This document shows positions 1-7,856 of a stretch of DNA of 64,000 nt, piece by piece. The first letter of the stretch is position 1; every line of letters starts with the position of its first letter. Where the stretch lies: assembly GCF_001425165.1 (NCBI RefSeq), contig NZ_LMDU01000014.1, forward strand, positions 1-64,000, in the 5' to 3' direction. Made by a program: the position numbers and the translations under genes. The notes under the pieces were generated by a model, which saw only the letters and a list, made by a program, of their open reading frames with translations, made no database searches and had not been told where the DNA came from. This DNA comes from Pelomonas sp. Root405 (GTDB lineage: Bacteria; Pseudomonadota; Gammaproteobacteria; Burkholderiales; Burkholderiaceae_C).

Positions 1-102
1 CACGATCTCTACAGACTCCGTCCGCCTAGTCATATTCACAGTCCTACTCCTATCCTCAAAGATAAGCGATGGACCGTGTCCGGTCATTCAGGGGGCTAGC
101 TC

Positions 103-1173
103 ATGTTGTGGATGCAACGCGCTGCCAACAGCGACTTCATGCAGACCGCGCGTTGGAACTTGCCCGCCGAGATCGGCGCCGAGGCGCGCGACGGCGGGCT
201 CGCCAAGTTCTGGCGCGAGCGTGCCTGGATCATCGATCTCGATGAGTGGCGCGCGCGGCACGACGCCTATCCCGGCCTGGAGTTGCCAAGCTGGCTGACG
301 GACGAGCCGCGCTGCTGGCTGGTGGTGCCGCTGCTGGTGCGCGAAGCGTTGATCGGCTTTGTCGTGCTCGGGCGCCCGCGCGCCATGGTCGAGCTCAACT
401 GGGAAGTGCGGGATCTGCTGCGAACAGCCGCCAGCCAGGCGTCAGGCTATCTCGACCAGGCGCAGGCCACCGAAGCCCTGTTGGAGGCGCGCAAGTTCGA
501 CGCCTTCAACCGCATGTCGGCGTTTGTCGTCCATGATTTGAAGAACATCGTCACCCAGCTCTCGTTGATGATGAAAAACGCCAAGCGCCTGCGCGACAAC
601 CCGGAGTTTCAGCAGGACATGCTGGACACGGTCGAGAACTCGCTTGAGAAGATGCGTCAACTGATGCTGCAACTGCGCGATGGCGACAAGCCGCACGGCG
701 TGACCAGCGGTGTCGACCTGGAGCAGATCGCCAAGCGCCTGGCCGCGGCAGCATCCAGCAAGGGCAGGGCGCTGGAGTTGACGCTGCAAGCCGGCGTTAG
801 TACGCGGGGCCATGCCGAGCGGGTGGAGCGTGTGCTGGGCCATGTCGTGCAGAACGCCTTCGATGCAACACCAGCCAGCGGTCGTGTCTGCCTGACGCTG
901 GATGCCCAGGGCAGCCAGGCTCGGGTTCGTGTAGAGGACACGGGCTGCGGCATGAGCGAGGATTTCATACAGAATCGCCTATTCAAGCCGTTCCAGACCA
1001 CCAAGTCCAGCGGCATGGGCATAGGCGCACACGAGAGCTATCAATACGTGCAGGAATTGGGAGGCAAGATCAGCGTGCAAAGTGAATTGAACCGGGGGAC
1101 CACCGTGACCCTGTTGCTCCCGTTGTTCCATGCGCAGGCTGACTCGCCGCTCGCGGCGCTCGACGTGCAATGA
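103..1173 (+). pseudogene. prsK: PrsK, XrtA/PEP-CTERM system sensor histidine kinase, C-terminal part (5'-truncated)
   Basis: This encodes the GAF-to-kinase half of PrsK, the sensor kinase of exosortase-A loci that pairs with PrsR. From the first Met one sees the end of a GAF domain (about residues 1-120), the dimerisation/phosphoacceptor helix with VVHDLKN (His144), and an ATPase domain with DTGCGM and a GMGIGAHE lid. Full-length PrsK is usually near 680 residues, with a multi-pass membrane N-terminus that is missing here. An in-frame TAG at 97-99 lies directly before LMLWMQ, and positions 1-100 are clearly less GC-rich and encode nothing PrsK-like. Either the gene is broken or the window begins at an assembly junction. 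Its TGA overlaps the prsR ATG (ATGA). The family call is firm; whether it is functional is not known. Confidence 0.75.
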
Positions 1174-2531
1174 GCACTCCCCGCCATGCGCCGCTGTTGA
1201 TCGTCGAAGACGATCTCGCTTTGCAGAAGCAGCTCAAGTGGTCGTTGGACCGCTTCGAGTCCGTGACGGCGGACGACGTCGCCAGTGCGGTGCTTCAGTT
1301 CCGCCGCCACGGTCCCGCCGTCGTCACGATGGACCTCGGTCTGCCGCCGGATCGCGATTCCGTGTCGGAAGGCTTCAAGTGCCTTGAGAAGTTGCTGGAA
1401 CTCGACCCGGGCGTCAAAGTCATCGTGCTGACAGGTCAGAACGACCAGGAAAACGCGCTCCGGGCAATTCGAATGGGGGCCTATGACTTCCTGTCCAAGC
1501 CCGTCGATCCGGACGTGCTGAGCCTCACCGTCGAGCGTGCCTACCGTCTGTACGAATTGCAGCAAGAGAACCGCCGCTTGCAAATGCAGCAGAGCAGCGA
1601 TGTCTTCTCCGGCCTCATCACGCGTGATCCCGGCATGCAGCGTGTCTGCCGCATGATCGAAAAAGTTGCTCCCAGCGATGCCACCGTGCTGCTGCTTGGC
1701 GAAAGCGGCACCGGCAAGGAGGTGCTTGCCCAGGGGTTGCATGACGCCTCCAAGCGCAAGGGGCGCTTTGTCGCCATCAACTGCGCGGCCATTCCGGAAA
1801 CTCTGCTTGAAAGCGAGCTTTTCGGTTACGAGAAGGGCGCTTTCACCGGTGCGACCAAGGCGACGCTCGGCAAGATTGAGACGGCCAACGGTGGCACGCT
1901 CATGCTCGACGAGATCGGCGACCTGCCCATGTCGTTGCAGGCCAAGCTGCTGCGATTCCTGCAAGAGCGCGTCATCGAGCGCGTTGGCGGACGCCAGGAG
2001 ATCCCGATCGACGCGCGCGTCGTCGGTGCCACGCACCAGGATCTGAAGACACGCATCACGGACGGCCGGTTCCGCGAGGACTTGTATTACCGGCTGGCTG
2101 AGATCGTTGTGGAGATCCCGCCGCTGCGTGAACGCATGGGTGACCCGGTGCTGCTCGCGCATGCTTTTGCGCGCCGCTTCGCCACCGAGATGCGTCGCCC
2201 CGTGCCCACACTCGCTGACGACGCCGTACGGGCATTGGAAGTGCACCGCTGGCCCGGCAATGTGCGTGAACTGCAGAACATGCTCAAGCGCGCCGTCATC
2301 ATGGCCGAGGAGGACCGTATCACGGCGCTCGACCTTGGCTTGCGGGCCGATCCCTCGTCAGGTGACGACAGTGCCATGCTCGACTTGCGCACGGTCCGTG
2401 AGAACGCCGAACGCCAAGCGCTCATCACGGCATTGGCGCGCACCGACGGCAATATCGTGCGTGCGTCCGAACTGCTCGGCATCAGCCGCCCGACCCTTTA
2501 CGACATGATGAACCGGTTGCAGATCAAATGA
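1170..2531 (+). CDS. prsR: PrsR, XrtA/PEP-CTERM system sigma-54-dependent response regulator
   Basis: This is an NtrC-type activator that, once phosphorylated by PrsK, should open sigma-54 promoters. It has a receiver domain at residues about 8-120 with acidic residues E13/D14/D15 and phosphoacceptor Asp55 in MDLGLPP. The central AAA+ domain carries Walker A GESGTGKE and an intact GAFTGA loop, which contacts sigma-54. The C-terminal Fis-type helix-turn-helix ends ASELLGISRPTLYDMMNRL. The length of 453 aa is normal. The start overlaps the prsK stop by 4 bp, and its own stop overlaps the prsT start by 4 bp, so the three are translationally coupled. Candidate targets are the sigma-54 promoters reported before the PEP-CTERM genes at 6899 and 35787. 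Confidence 0.93.
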   Translation: MSTPRHAPLLIVEDDLALQKQLKWSLDRFESVTADDVASAVLQFRRHGPAVVTMDLGLPPDRDSVSEGFKCLEKLLELDPGVKVIVLTGQNDQENALRAIRMGAYDFLSKPVDPDVLSLTVERAYRLYELQQENRRLQMQQSSDVFSGLITRDPGMQRVCRMIEKVAPSDATVLLLGESGTGKEVLAQGLHDASKRKGRFVAINCAAIPETLLESELFGYEKGAFTGATKATLGKIETANGGTLMLDEIGDLPMSLQAKLLRFLQERVIERVGGRQEIPIDARVVGATHQDLKTRITDGRFREDLYYRLAEIVVEIPPLRERMGDPVLLAHAFARRFATEMRRPVPTLADDAVRALEVHRWPGNVRELQNMLKRAVIMAEEDRITALDLGLRADPSSGDDSAMLDLRTVRENAERQALITALARTDGNIVRASELLGISRPTLYDMMNRLQIK

Positions 2532-5317
2532 TGAACAGCAAGAAGCGCTTCAACCCCGAGCGCCTGGCCGGCGCTGTGCTGTTAGCTTCCGTCTTGCTGG
2601 CTGGGTGCTGGGAACAGTCTGCCTCGCAACTGGTTGAGTCGGGCAAGGCCCGAATGCAGAAGAAGGAGTACAAAGCCGCCGCCGTCGAGTTCAAAAACGC
2701 CTTGCAGAAGGACGCTTCGCTGGTCGAAGCTCGGTTCCTTCTGGGCAAGGCGCTGCTGGAGAGTGGTGACGTCCAAGGTGCTTGGGTCGAATTGTCCAAA
2801 GCCCGCGATGCCGGTTACAGCAACGACGAGTTGGTGCCTCCGATGGCTTCGGCTCTCATCATCCGTGGGCAGGTCGAAAAATTCATTGCCGAGTACGCGG
2901 ATGTCGATCTGACGGTTCCGAAACGGCAGGCCGAACTCAAGGCCGCCCTAGCGACCGCCTACGGCAGCCAGGGCAAGTATGTACAAGCCCGCGCCGCGGC
3001 TGACGCCGCCCTGCAGGCGGATCCGGACAACGTCATCGCGCAACTCGCTGTGGCCCGGCTGCTGCTGATCGGCGGCGATAAACAGGCCGCATTGGCGCAG
3101 ATCGACCGTACCCTCAAGGCCCATCCCGAATCACCCAGCCCTTGGCTGGCGCGCGCGGAATCGCTACAGATCTCGGGGGCCGATGCTGCCGAGACGATGG
3201 CGGCCTATCGCGAGGTGCTCAAGCGCGACGCCACCAGCCTGCAGGCACACATTGGTGTGTTTAACTTGCTGTGGCGCCAGAGGGACTTGGCCGGAATGGA
3301 CAAGCAACTTCAGGATCTGCGCAAGGCACTGCCGAGCACCCCTTACGTCAGCTACTTCAACGCCACGCTGGCACTGGAGCGCAAGGATCTGAAGACCGCT
3401 CAGGAGAGCGCGCAGCAGTTACTGAAGATGTCACCCGACAGTCCTCGCTTCCTGCACCTGGCCGGCATGATCGAGTATGAGCGGGGTGCTTATTTGCAGG
3501 CCGCCGCCCACCTCGGCAAGGCAGTGGCGGGAGCGTCTTCGCCCGTGGCGGTTCGTACCCTGCTTGCACGGTCGCTGCTGCGTGCCGGCGACCCTCGCAA
3601 AGCGCTGACCGCTGTGCAGCCCTTGCTCGACGCCAAAACGCCGCCCGCTCCGGAGGTGTACTCCGTGGCAGCCGATGCTTACCTTCAGTCCGGTAACGCC
3701 GTCGAGGCCAAGAAGATGTACGCGCTAGCCGTCAAGGCGAACCCGAAGGACAGCCGCGGGCGCACTGCCCTTGCCTTGGTGGACCTTGATGCGGGCCGCA
3801 CCGAGCAGGCCATGGCTGAGTTGAAGTCAGTCGCGGTCGATGACGACAGCGCACAGGCTGAGGTGCTCATGCTGATGAACTATCTGCGCGCCAACCAACT
3901 CGACAAGGCGACGCAGGTGCTGGAGACGCTGGAAAAGAAACAACCGGACAAACCCATTGCGCCGTATTTCCACGCCCGCGTTGAAATGATGCGTGGTCAA
4001 CAGCAGAAGGCGCGCGAATGGTTGGAAGTCTCTGCCAAGCGTGCTCCGACCTACCTGCCTGCTGTGGCAGCGCTGGCCAAACTGGATATTGACGCTGGCA
4101 AGCCGCAGGCGGCGGTAGCTCGCTACGAGAAGCTCGTTGCATCAGACGCGCTTTCGGTACCGGCCCTGATGGGTCTTGTTGAGGCGCGTGTCGCCGCTGG
4201 TGTGAAACCTGCCGAGATTCGCACTCAGCTTGAGGCTGCAATCAAGCAGTTTCCGGAGTCTGATGCACCGCGTTTGGCGTTGGCCAATTCGCTGATGTCT
4301 ACCCGTGAGTACAAAGCGGCGCTACAGGTCGCCCAGGAAGGTATCGCTCGTTCCCCGGAGAATCCCAAGTTCCAGGAACTGCTCGGCTCGGTGCTACTGG
4401 CTGCCGGTGACTTCAATCAGGCGGCGCAAGCGTTCTCGAAGATGGCGGCTTTACAGCCGAACTCTGTCGCGCCAATCATGCACATGGTGGAAGTGCAAAT
4501 CGCCCGCAAAGATGCGCCAGCCGCAATCACTCAGTTGCGCAAGGTTCTCACTATCAGGCCTGGATATCCGCCTGCTACGGGCATGCTCGTCACCCTGCTC
4601 GCGCGAACCGGGAAGATCGACGATGCGCTCGTCCTCGCCAAGGAAGTTCAGGCCAAGCAGCCTGTTGATCCGATAGGTTGGGTCATGGAAGGCGACCTGC
4701 AGGCCTCCAAGGGCAACCGGCCCGCCGCTGTCGCTGCCTATCGCAGCGCTTTGTTGAAACGGCAGGCGGGTGACATTGCCGTCAAGTTGCACCGCGCGCT
4801 GCTGGATGCGGGGCAAAACGGCGATGCCGCTAAGTTCGAGACCGACTGGTTGAGCAGGCAGCCAGACGACCCGACGTTTACCTATTACCTTGGCGACCGT
4901 TCGCTGGCGGCCGGCGACTATGAGCGGGCGGAAGCATTGCTGCGCAAGTCCCTCGTGAAGGCGCCCCAGAATGCCGTCGCCATGAACAACGTGGCTTGGT
5001 TGATGCAGCGTGCTGGCAAGCCTGGGGCGTTGGAAATGGCCGAGAAGGCCCAGGCTCTACAACCTAACAATGCAGCGTTCCTGGATACGACTGCTGAAAT
5101 CTATGCGGCGGCCAACAAATTGGATGTAGCCTTGACGCTTCAAAAGAAGGCACTGGAGCTCGAACCCCAGCAACCTATGCACCGCCTGCATTTGGCGCAG
5201 TATCTAGCCAGGAACGGTCAGAAGTCGGAGGCTCGACAGGAACTGCAGACGCTGTCTCGGCTTGGCGCCAGCTTCCCGCGCCAGGAGGACGTCCAAAAGC
5301 TGCTGTCGTCGCTGTAG
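2528..5317 (+). CDS. prsT: PrsT, XrtA/PEP-CTERM system TPR-repeat lipoprotein
   Basis: This is a large tetratricopeptide-repeat lipoprotein (929 aa, the typical size of the family) found with PrsK/PrsR in exosortase-A loci. The signal peptide ends in the lipobox LLAGC with the acylated Cys at residue 27. The rest is built almost entirely of TPR-like helical pairs, with recurrent A-x-x-x-G/A-x-x-L and P-x-x-P turns, so it probably acts as a periplasmic scaffold during polysaccharide or PEP-CTERM protein assembly. The precise role in the family is not settled. It overlaps prsR by ATGA; a second ATG follows immediately at 2531. The next gene starts 18 bp downstream. Confidence 0.92.
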   Translation: MMNSKKRFNPERLAGAVLLASVLLAGCWEQSASQLVESGKARMQKKEYKAAAVEFKNALQKDASLVEARFLLGKALLESGDVQGAWVELSKARDAGYSNDELVPPMASALIIRGQVEKFIAEYADVDLTVPKRQAELKAALATAYGSQGKYVQARAAADAALQADPDNVIAQLAVARLLLIGGDKQAALAQIDRTLKAHPESPSPWLARAESLQISGADAAETMAAYREVLKRDATSLQAHIGVFNLLWRQRDLAGMDKQLQDLRKALPSTPYVSYFNATLALERKDLKTAQESAQQLLKMSPDSPRFLHLAGMIEYERGAYLQAAAHLGKAVAGASSPVAVRTLLARSLLRAGDPRKALTAVQPLLDAKTPPAPEVYSVAADAYLQSGNAVEAKKMYALAVKANPKDSRGRTALALVDLDAGRTEQAMAELKSVAVDDDSAQAEVLMLMNYLRANQLDKATQVLETLEKKQPDKPIAPYFHARVEMMRGQQQKAREWLEVSAKRAPTYLPAVAALAKLDIDAGKPQAAVARYEKLVASDALSVPALMGLVEARVAAGVKPAEIRTQLEAAIKQFPESDAPRLALANSLMSTREYKAALQVAQEGIARSPENPKFQELLGSVLLAAGDFNQAAQAFSKMAALQPNSVAPIMHMVEVQIARKDAPAAITQLRKVLTIRPGYPPATGMLVTLLARTGKIDDALVLAKEVQAKQPVDPIGWVMEGDLQASKGNRPAAVAAYRSALLKRQAGDIAVKLHRALLDAGQNGDAAKFETDWLSRQPDDPTFTYYLGDRSLAAGDYERAEALLRKSLVKAPQNAVAMNNVAWLMQRAGKPGALEMAEKAQALQPNNAAFLDTTAEIYAAANKLDVALTLQKKALELEPQQPMHRLHLAQYLARNGQKSEARQELQTLSRLGASFPRQEDVQKLLSSL

Positions 5318-5335
5318 CCGAAGGACCTATCTGGC

Positions 5336-6619
5336 ATGCAGATCAAACAAGCAAGCCTTAAGAAACGTTTGCACCAGCTGTTGCGGCGGGCGTTCGCGCT
5401 GCTGCCGCGAGACACGCGCCACGCCATCTACCGCGGCATGATCGACTGCGACCCGTCGCCCGACAGCAGGCTTGAACTCAAAGTTGCCGAGACTCGTGAG
5501 GAATTGGAAGCGTGCTTTGCGATCCTGCATGACGCTTACGTGGCGAGTGGCTTCATGAAACCAGCGGCGTCGGGCTTGCGCGTCACGATGTACCACGCTC
5601 TGCCGACGACGACGACGCTGTGCGCCAAGTACGACGGTCGTGTTGTCGGCACGATGTCGATGATCCGCGAGGGCGTGTTCGGTTTTCCGCTCCAGACGGT
5701 CTTCGACCTCAGCGATGTGCGTGCCAAGCAGGGCCAAATTGCCGAAATCTCCGCACTGGCCGTGCATCCTGACTTTCGCAAGACTGGCGGCGCGGTCCTG
5801 TTCCCGCTGATGAAGTTCATGTACGAGTACTGCACGAAGTACTTCGACACGCGCCACCTTGTCATCGCAGTCAACCCGGACAAGATCGAGCTCTACGAGT
5901 CATTGCTTTTCTTCGAACGACTCCAGAAGAACGTCGTTGAGAAGTACGACTTCGCCAACGGCGCACCGGCGGTGGGCGCGACTCTGGATCTCCCGGTGGC
6001 CAAAGAGATATTTCGGCGTGTCTATGGCAAGCGCAAGGATCGCAAGAACCTCTACCAATACTTCGTGACGCTGAGCCTATCCAACATCAAGCTCCCGAAG
6101 CGGCGTTACTTCACGACCAATGACCCGGTACTGACGCCGGCCATCCTCGACTACTTCTTCAACGAACGTAGCAAGGTTTTCGAACATTTGGATGATCGGC
6201 ACAAGGCTTTGTTGTGGTCCATCTACGACCAGCCTGAGTTCCGCGCCGTACTGCCCATGTTGAGCGGCTCGGCAACCGGCTTCCACCCGATGCGCAGGCA
6301 CCAGCGCTTCTCGTTGCGCTGCCCTGCCGAACTGCGCGTGCGCCTTCATGACTCGGACCGCTCCATCGTCATGACGGTGATCGAGATTTCCCTGCTCGGG
6401 TTTCAGGCGCAGTCCAAGCTCGACATCCCGATTGGTGTTGAAGGTGCAGTCTGGGTCGAATTGGGCGCCTCGGAGCGAGCGATGCTGGACGTGAAAGTCA
6501 TGCGTCATCACCACGGCGATACCGGCGAGTTCTACGGCTTCAAAGTCGCAGAGCCGGACGAAGCTTGGCGCCGCTGTGTCAGCGCTTTGGAGACAGAGCA
6601 CGTGGCAGGCGACCTGTAA
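5336..6619 (+). CDS. FeeM-like N-acyl amino acid synthase fused to a C-terminal PilZ domain
   Basis: Residues about 45-230 form a GNAT-like acyltransferase of the FeeM type: an EISALAVHPDFRKTGG core, and a LYESLLFFERLQ segment typical of long-chain N-acyl amino acid synthases related to LuxI. Residues about 318-425 form a PilZ domain with RxxxR (Arg320, Arg324), followed by EISLLG at 350-355. The usual (D/N)xSxxG motif therefore has Glu350 in its first position. The architecture suggests acyl amino acid synthesis gated by cyclic di-GMP, though the Glu substitution leaves binding uncertain. The gene lies 18 bp after prsT and is closed by a hairpin at 6631, so it probably ends the prs operon. 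The enzymatic substrate is inferred from family only. Confidence 0.8.
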   Translation: MQIKQASLKKRLHQLLRRAFALLPRDTRHAIYRGMIDCDPSPDSRLELKVAETREELEACFAILHDAYVASGFMKPAASGLRVTMYHALPTTTTLCAKYDGRVVGTMSMIREGVFGFPLQTVFDLSDVRAKQGQIAEISALAVHPDFRKTGGAVLFPLMKFMYEYCTKYFDTRHLVIAVNPDKIELYESLLFFERLQKNVVEKYDFANGAPAVGATLDLPVAKEIFRRVYGKRKDRKNLYQYFVTLSLSNIKLPKRRYFTTNDPVLTPAILDYFFNERSKVFEHLDDRHKALLWSIYDQPEFRAVLPMLSGSATGFHPMRRHQRFSLRCPAELRVRLHDSDRSIVMTVIEISLLGFQAQSKLDIPIGVEGAVWVELGASERAMLDVKVMRHHHGDTGEFYGFKVAEPDEAWRRCVSALETEHVAGDL

Positions 6620-6630
6620 GACGAGAAGAC

Positions 6631-6655
6631 GCCGCCAGCTCTGGCGGCGGCCTGT
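6631..6655 (+). terminator. Candidate terminator after the FeeM-PilZ gene
   Basis: An 8-bp perfect inverted repeat, GCCGCCAG/CTGGCGGC with a 2-nt loop, lies 12 bp after the stop codon and is followed by a short T-containing stretch (CCTGTTTGG). The stem is strong but the T-tract is weak. Confidence 0.5.
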
Positions 6656-6834
6656 TTGGCTAGTGTGACGGGCGGCCGAGTTCTGCGGACTTGTGGCCGT
6701 GCCCCCGGCCGAATCGGCGACGCCGTTCCGAATACTGAGAACCATGCTTGGCGGCGTCGGGCAATCGCCAAGTAGCTGGACGCAACTGGTCGTGGCGACG
6801 TAGCGGCTGGCGCGCCTCAACTTGGCGAGAGCAA

Positions 6835-6859
6835 TAAAAAACCCCGCCGAAGCGGGGTT
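6835..6859 (-). terminator. Rho-independent terminator of the PEP-CTERM gene at 6899
   Basis: The inverted repeat AACCCCGC/GCGGGGTT (6840-6859, loop CGAA) is followed on the minus strand by TTTTTATTGC. It sits about 40 bp beyond the stop codon of the minus-strand PEP-CTERM gene. Confidence 0.8.
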
Positions 6860-6898
6860 CCCTGAGGTGGGGGACGGAATCCGTCGCTGCTCAGTTCA

Positions 6899-7645
6899 TT
6901 ACTTGGCTTGGCGGCGACGGCCAGCAAAACCCAAGCCAGCCAAGGCCAGACCTACCAGAGCGAGCGAAGCCGGCTCAGGCAGGGGCGTAGCGCGCAGAGT
7001 GCCAGACCAGGTGTTGTTCGGCAGAGCACCACCGCCCAACAGGATGGCGGTCAGATCGGCGATCGACTGACCAGGATACTGAGCGCTCAGGATGGCGATG
7101 AAGTTGGTCTTGTCTTCGGCGACCTGGCAGACGTTGTCGTTGTTGACGTCATCGCAGGTCCAACCAGCAACGCTCAGCGTGGCAGAGGTGCTGACTTGGC
7201 CGCCGGTGAAGCTCTCGGTCAACAGGTAAGGAGCGCCGGGGAAGCTGCCAGTCGACAGTGACGTCGCAGTGAACATCCAATGCGAACCCATGACGCCGTC
7301 ATGAGCGTCGAACTTGAACATGTTCGTCAGGGTGCCGGCGCCGATGGGCATGTAGTTTGCATCGGCCGGATTGGCGCTCAGGTCATGAACGTCACCTTGC
7401 GTCAGGCCAGCCATCGAGCCAACGGCGAACGAGCCGGTGTTTGCGGGGCCGAAGGTAGAGAAGTCACCGAAAGTCGGGACGGCATTCGGCGGGGTGTCGA
7501 CGCTGGGATTCCAGTCGATATTCCCCAGCGTGACCCGGACCAGGCCGAAAGTGAGGTTGGCGGTGCCGACGATCGGGGTTGCCGAGACGAGGGTCGTAGC
7601 TGCGAGGGCCGCTGCGGCAACCAGCGTCTTCAGGGTCTTGCTCAT
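6899..7645 (-). CDS. PEP-CTERM sorting domain-containing protein (secreted)
   Basis: This is a 248-aa exported protein with an N-terminal Sec signal (MSKTLKTLVAAAALAATTLV, then a cleavage site near ATP). The C-terminal exosortase-sorting tail begins PLPEPASLALVGLALAG and ends in a GRRRQ basic cluster: the PEP motif, a hydrophobic helix and Arg residues. The middle is rich in Gly, Thr and Asn and has no recognised catalytic domain. XrtA in this locus (18812) is the likely processing enzyme. AAGGAG sits 7 nt before the ATG. A -24/-12 promoter (7704-7720) and a 17-bp upstream motif (7818-7834) suggest PrsR/sigma-54 control. A terminator follows at 6835-6859. Confidence 0.9.
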   Translation of the reverse strand: MSKTLKTLVAAAALAATTLVSATPIVGTANLTFGLVRVTLGNIDWNPSVDTPPNAVPTFGDFSTFGPANTGSFAVGSMAGLTQGDVHDLSANPADANYMPIGAGTLTNMFKFDAHDGVMGSHWMFTATSLSTGSFPGAPYLLTESFTGGQVSTSATLSVAGWTCDDVNNDNVCQVAEDKTNFIAILSAQYPGQSIADLTAILLGGGALPNNTWSGTLRATPLPEPASLALVGLALAGLGFAGRRRQAK

Positions 7646-7703
7646 TTGAATCTCCTTGATTCACTTGCTAGAAGTTGGGGCGCGGCCCCGGACGCAGGGT
7701 AAT

Positions 7704-7720
7704 AAGCAGGGAGCGTGCCA
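7704..7720 (-). promoter_or_regulatory. Sigma-54 (-24/-12) promoter for the PEP-CTERM gene
   Basis: On the minus strand the sequence reads TGGCACGCTCCCTGCTT, with the conserved GG (7719-7718) and GC (7707-7706) separated by exactly 10 nt and a full TGGCACG -24 block. Predicted transcription would start near 7694, giving a leader of about 50 nt. A sigma-54 activator (PrsR) is encoded 5 kb away. Confidence 0.75.
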
Positions 7721-7817
7721 GCGGCATCTTTCTCTGGCATTTTTCTTGTTGCGACAACGAGTTAGCACTGCGTCTGGTGTCGGCTTGCCGTGGGCTCTGG
7801 CGCTTAGGGGAGTGAGC

Positions 7818-7834
7818 TGTAAAGTCCGTCGACA
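7818..7834 (-). promoter_or_regulatory. Candidate PrsR upstream activating site
   Basis: The 17-bp motif TGTAAA-N5-TCGACA is centred about 120 bp upstream of the -12 element at 7706. The same motif with the same 5-bp spacer occurs upstream of the other sigma-54 PEP-CTERM promoter, at 36718-36734. Including flanks, this copy is a dyad CTGT-N11-ACAG. Binding by PrsR is inference. Confidence 0.5.
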
Positions 7835-7856
7835 GTAGGGAACACGGGAGGGCAGC

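Noticed and set aside
7770-7790. A possible sigma-54 promoter for the FAD oxidase (TGGTGTCGGCTTGC)
   Set aside because: GG and GC are 9 nt apart instead of 10, and the -24 block lacks the CAC; not convincing.
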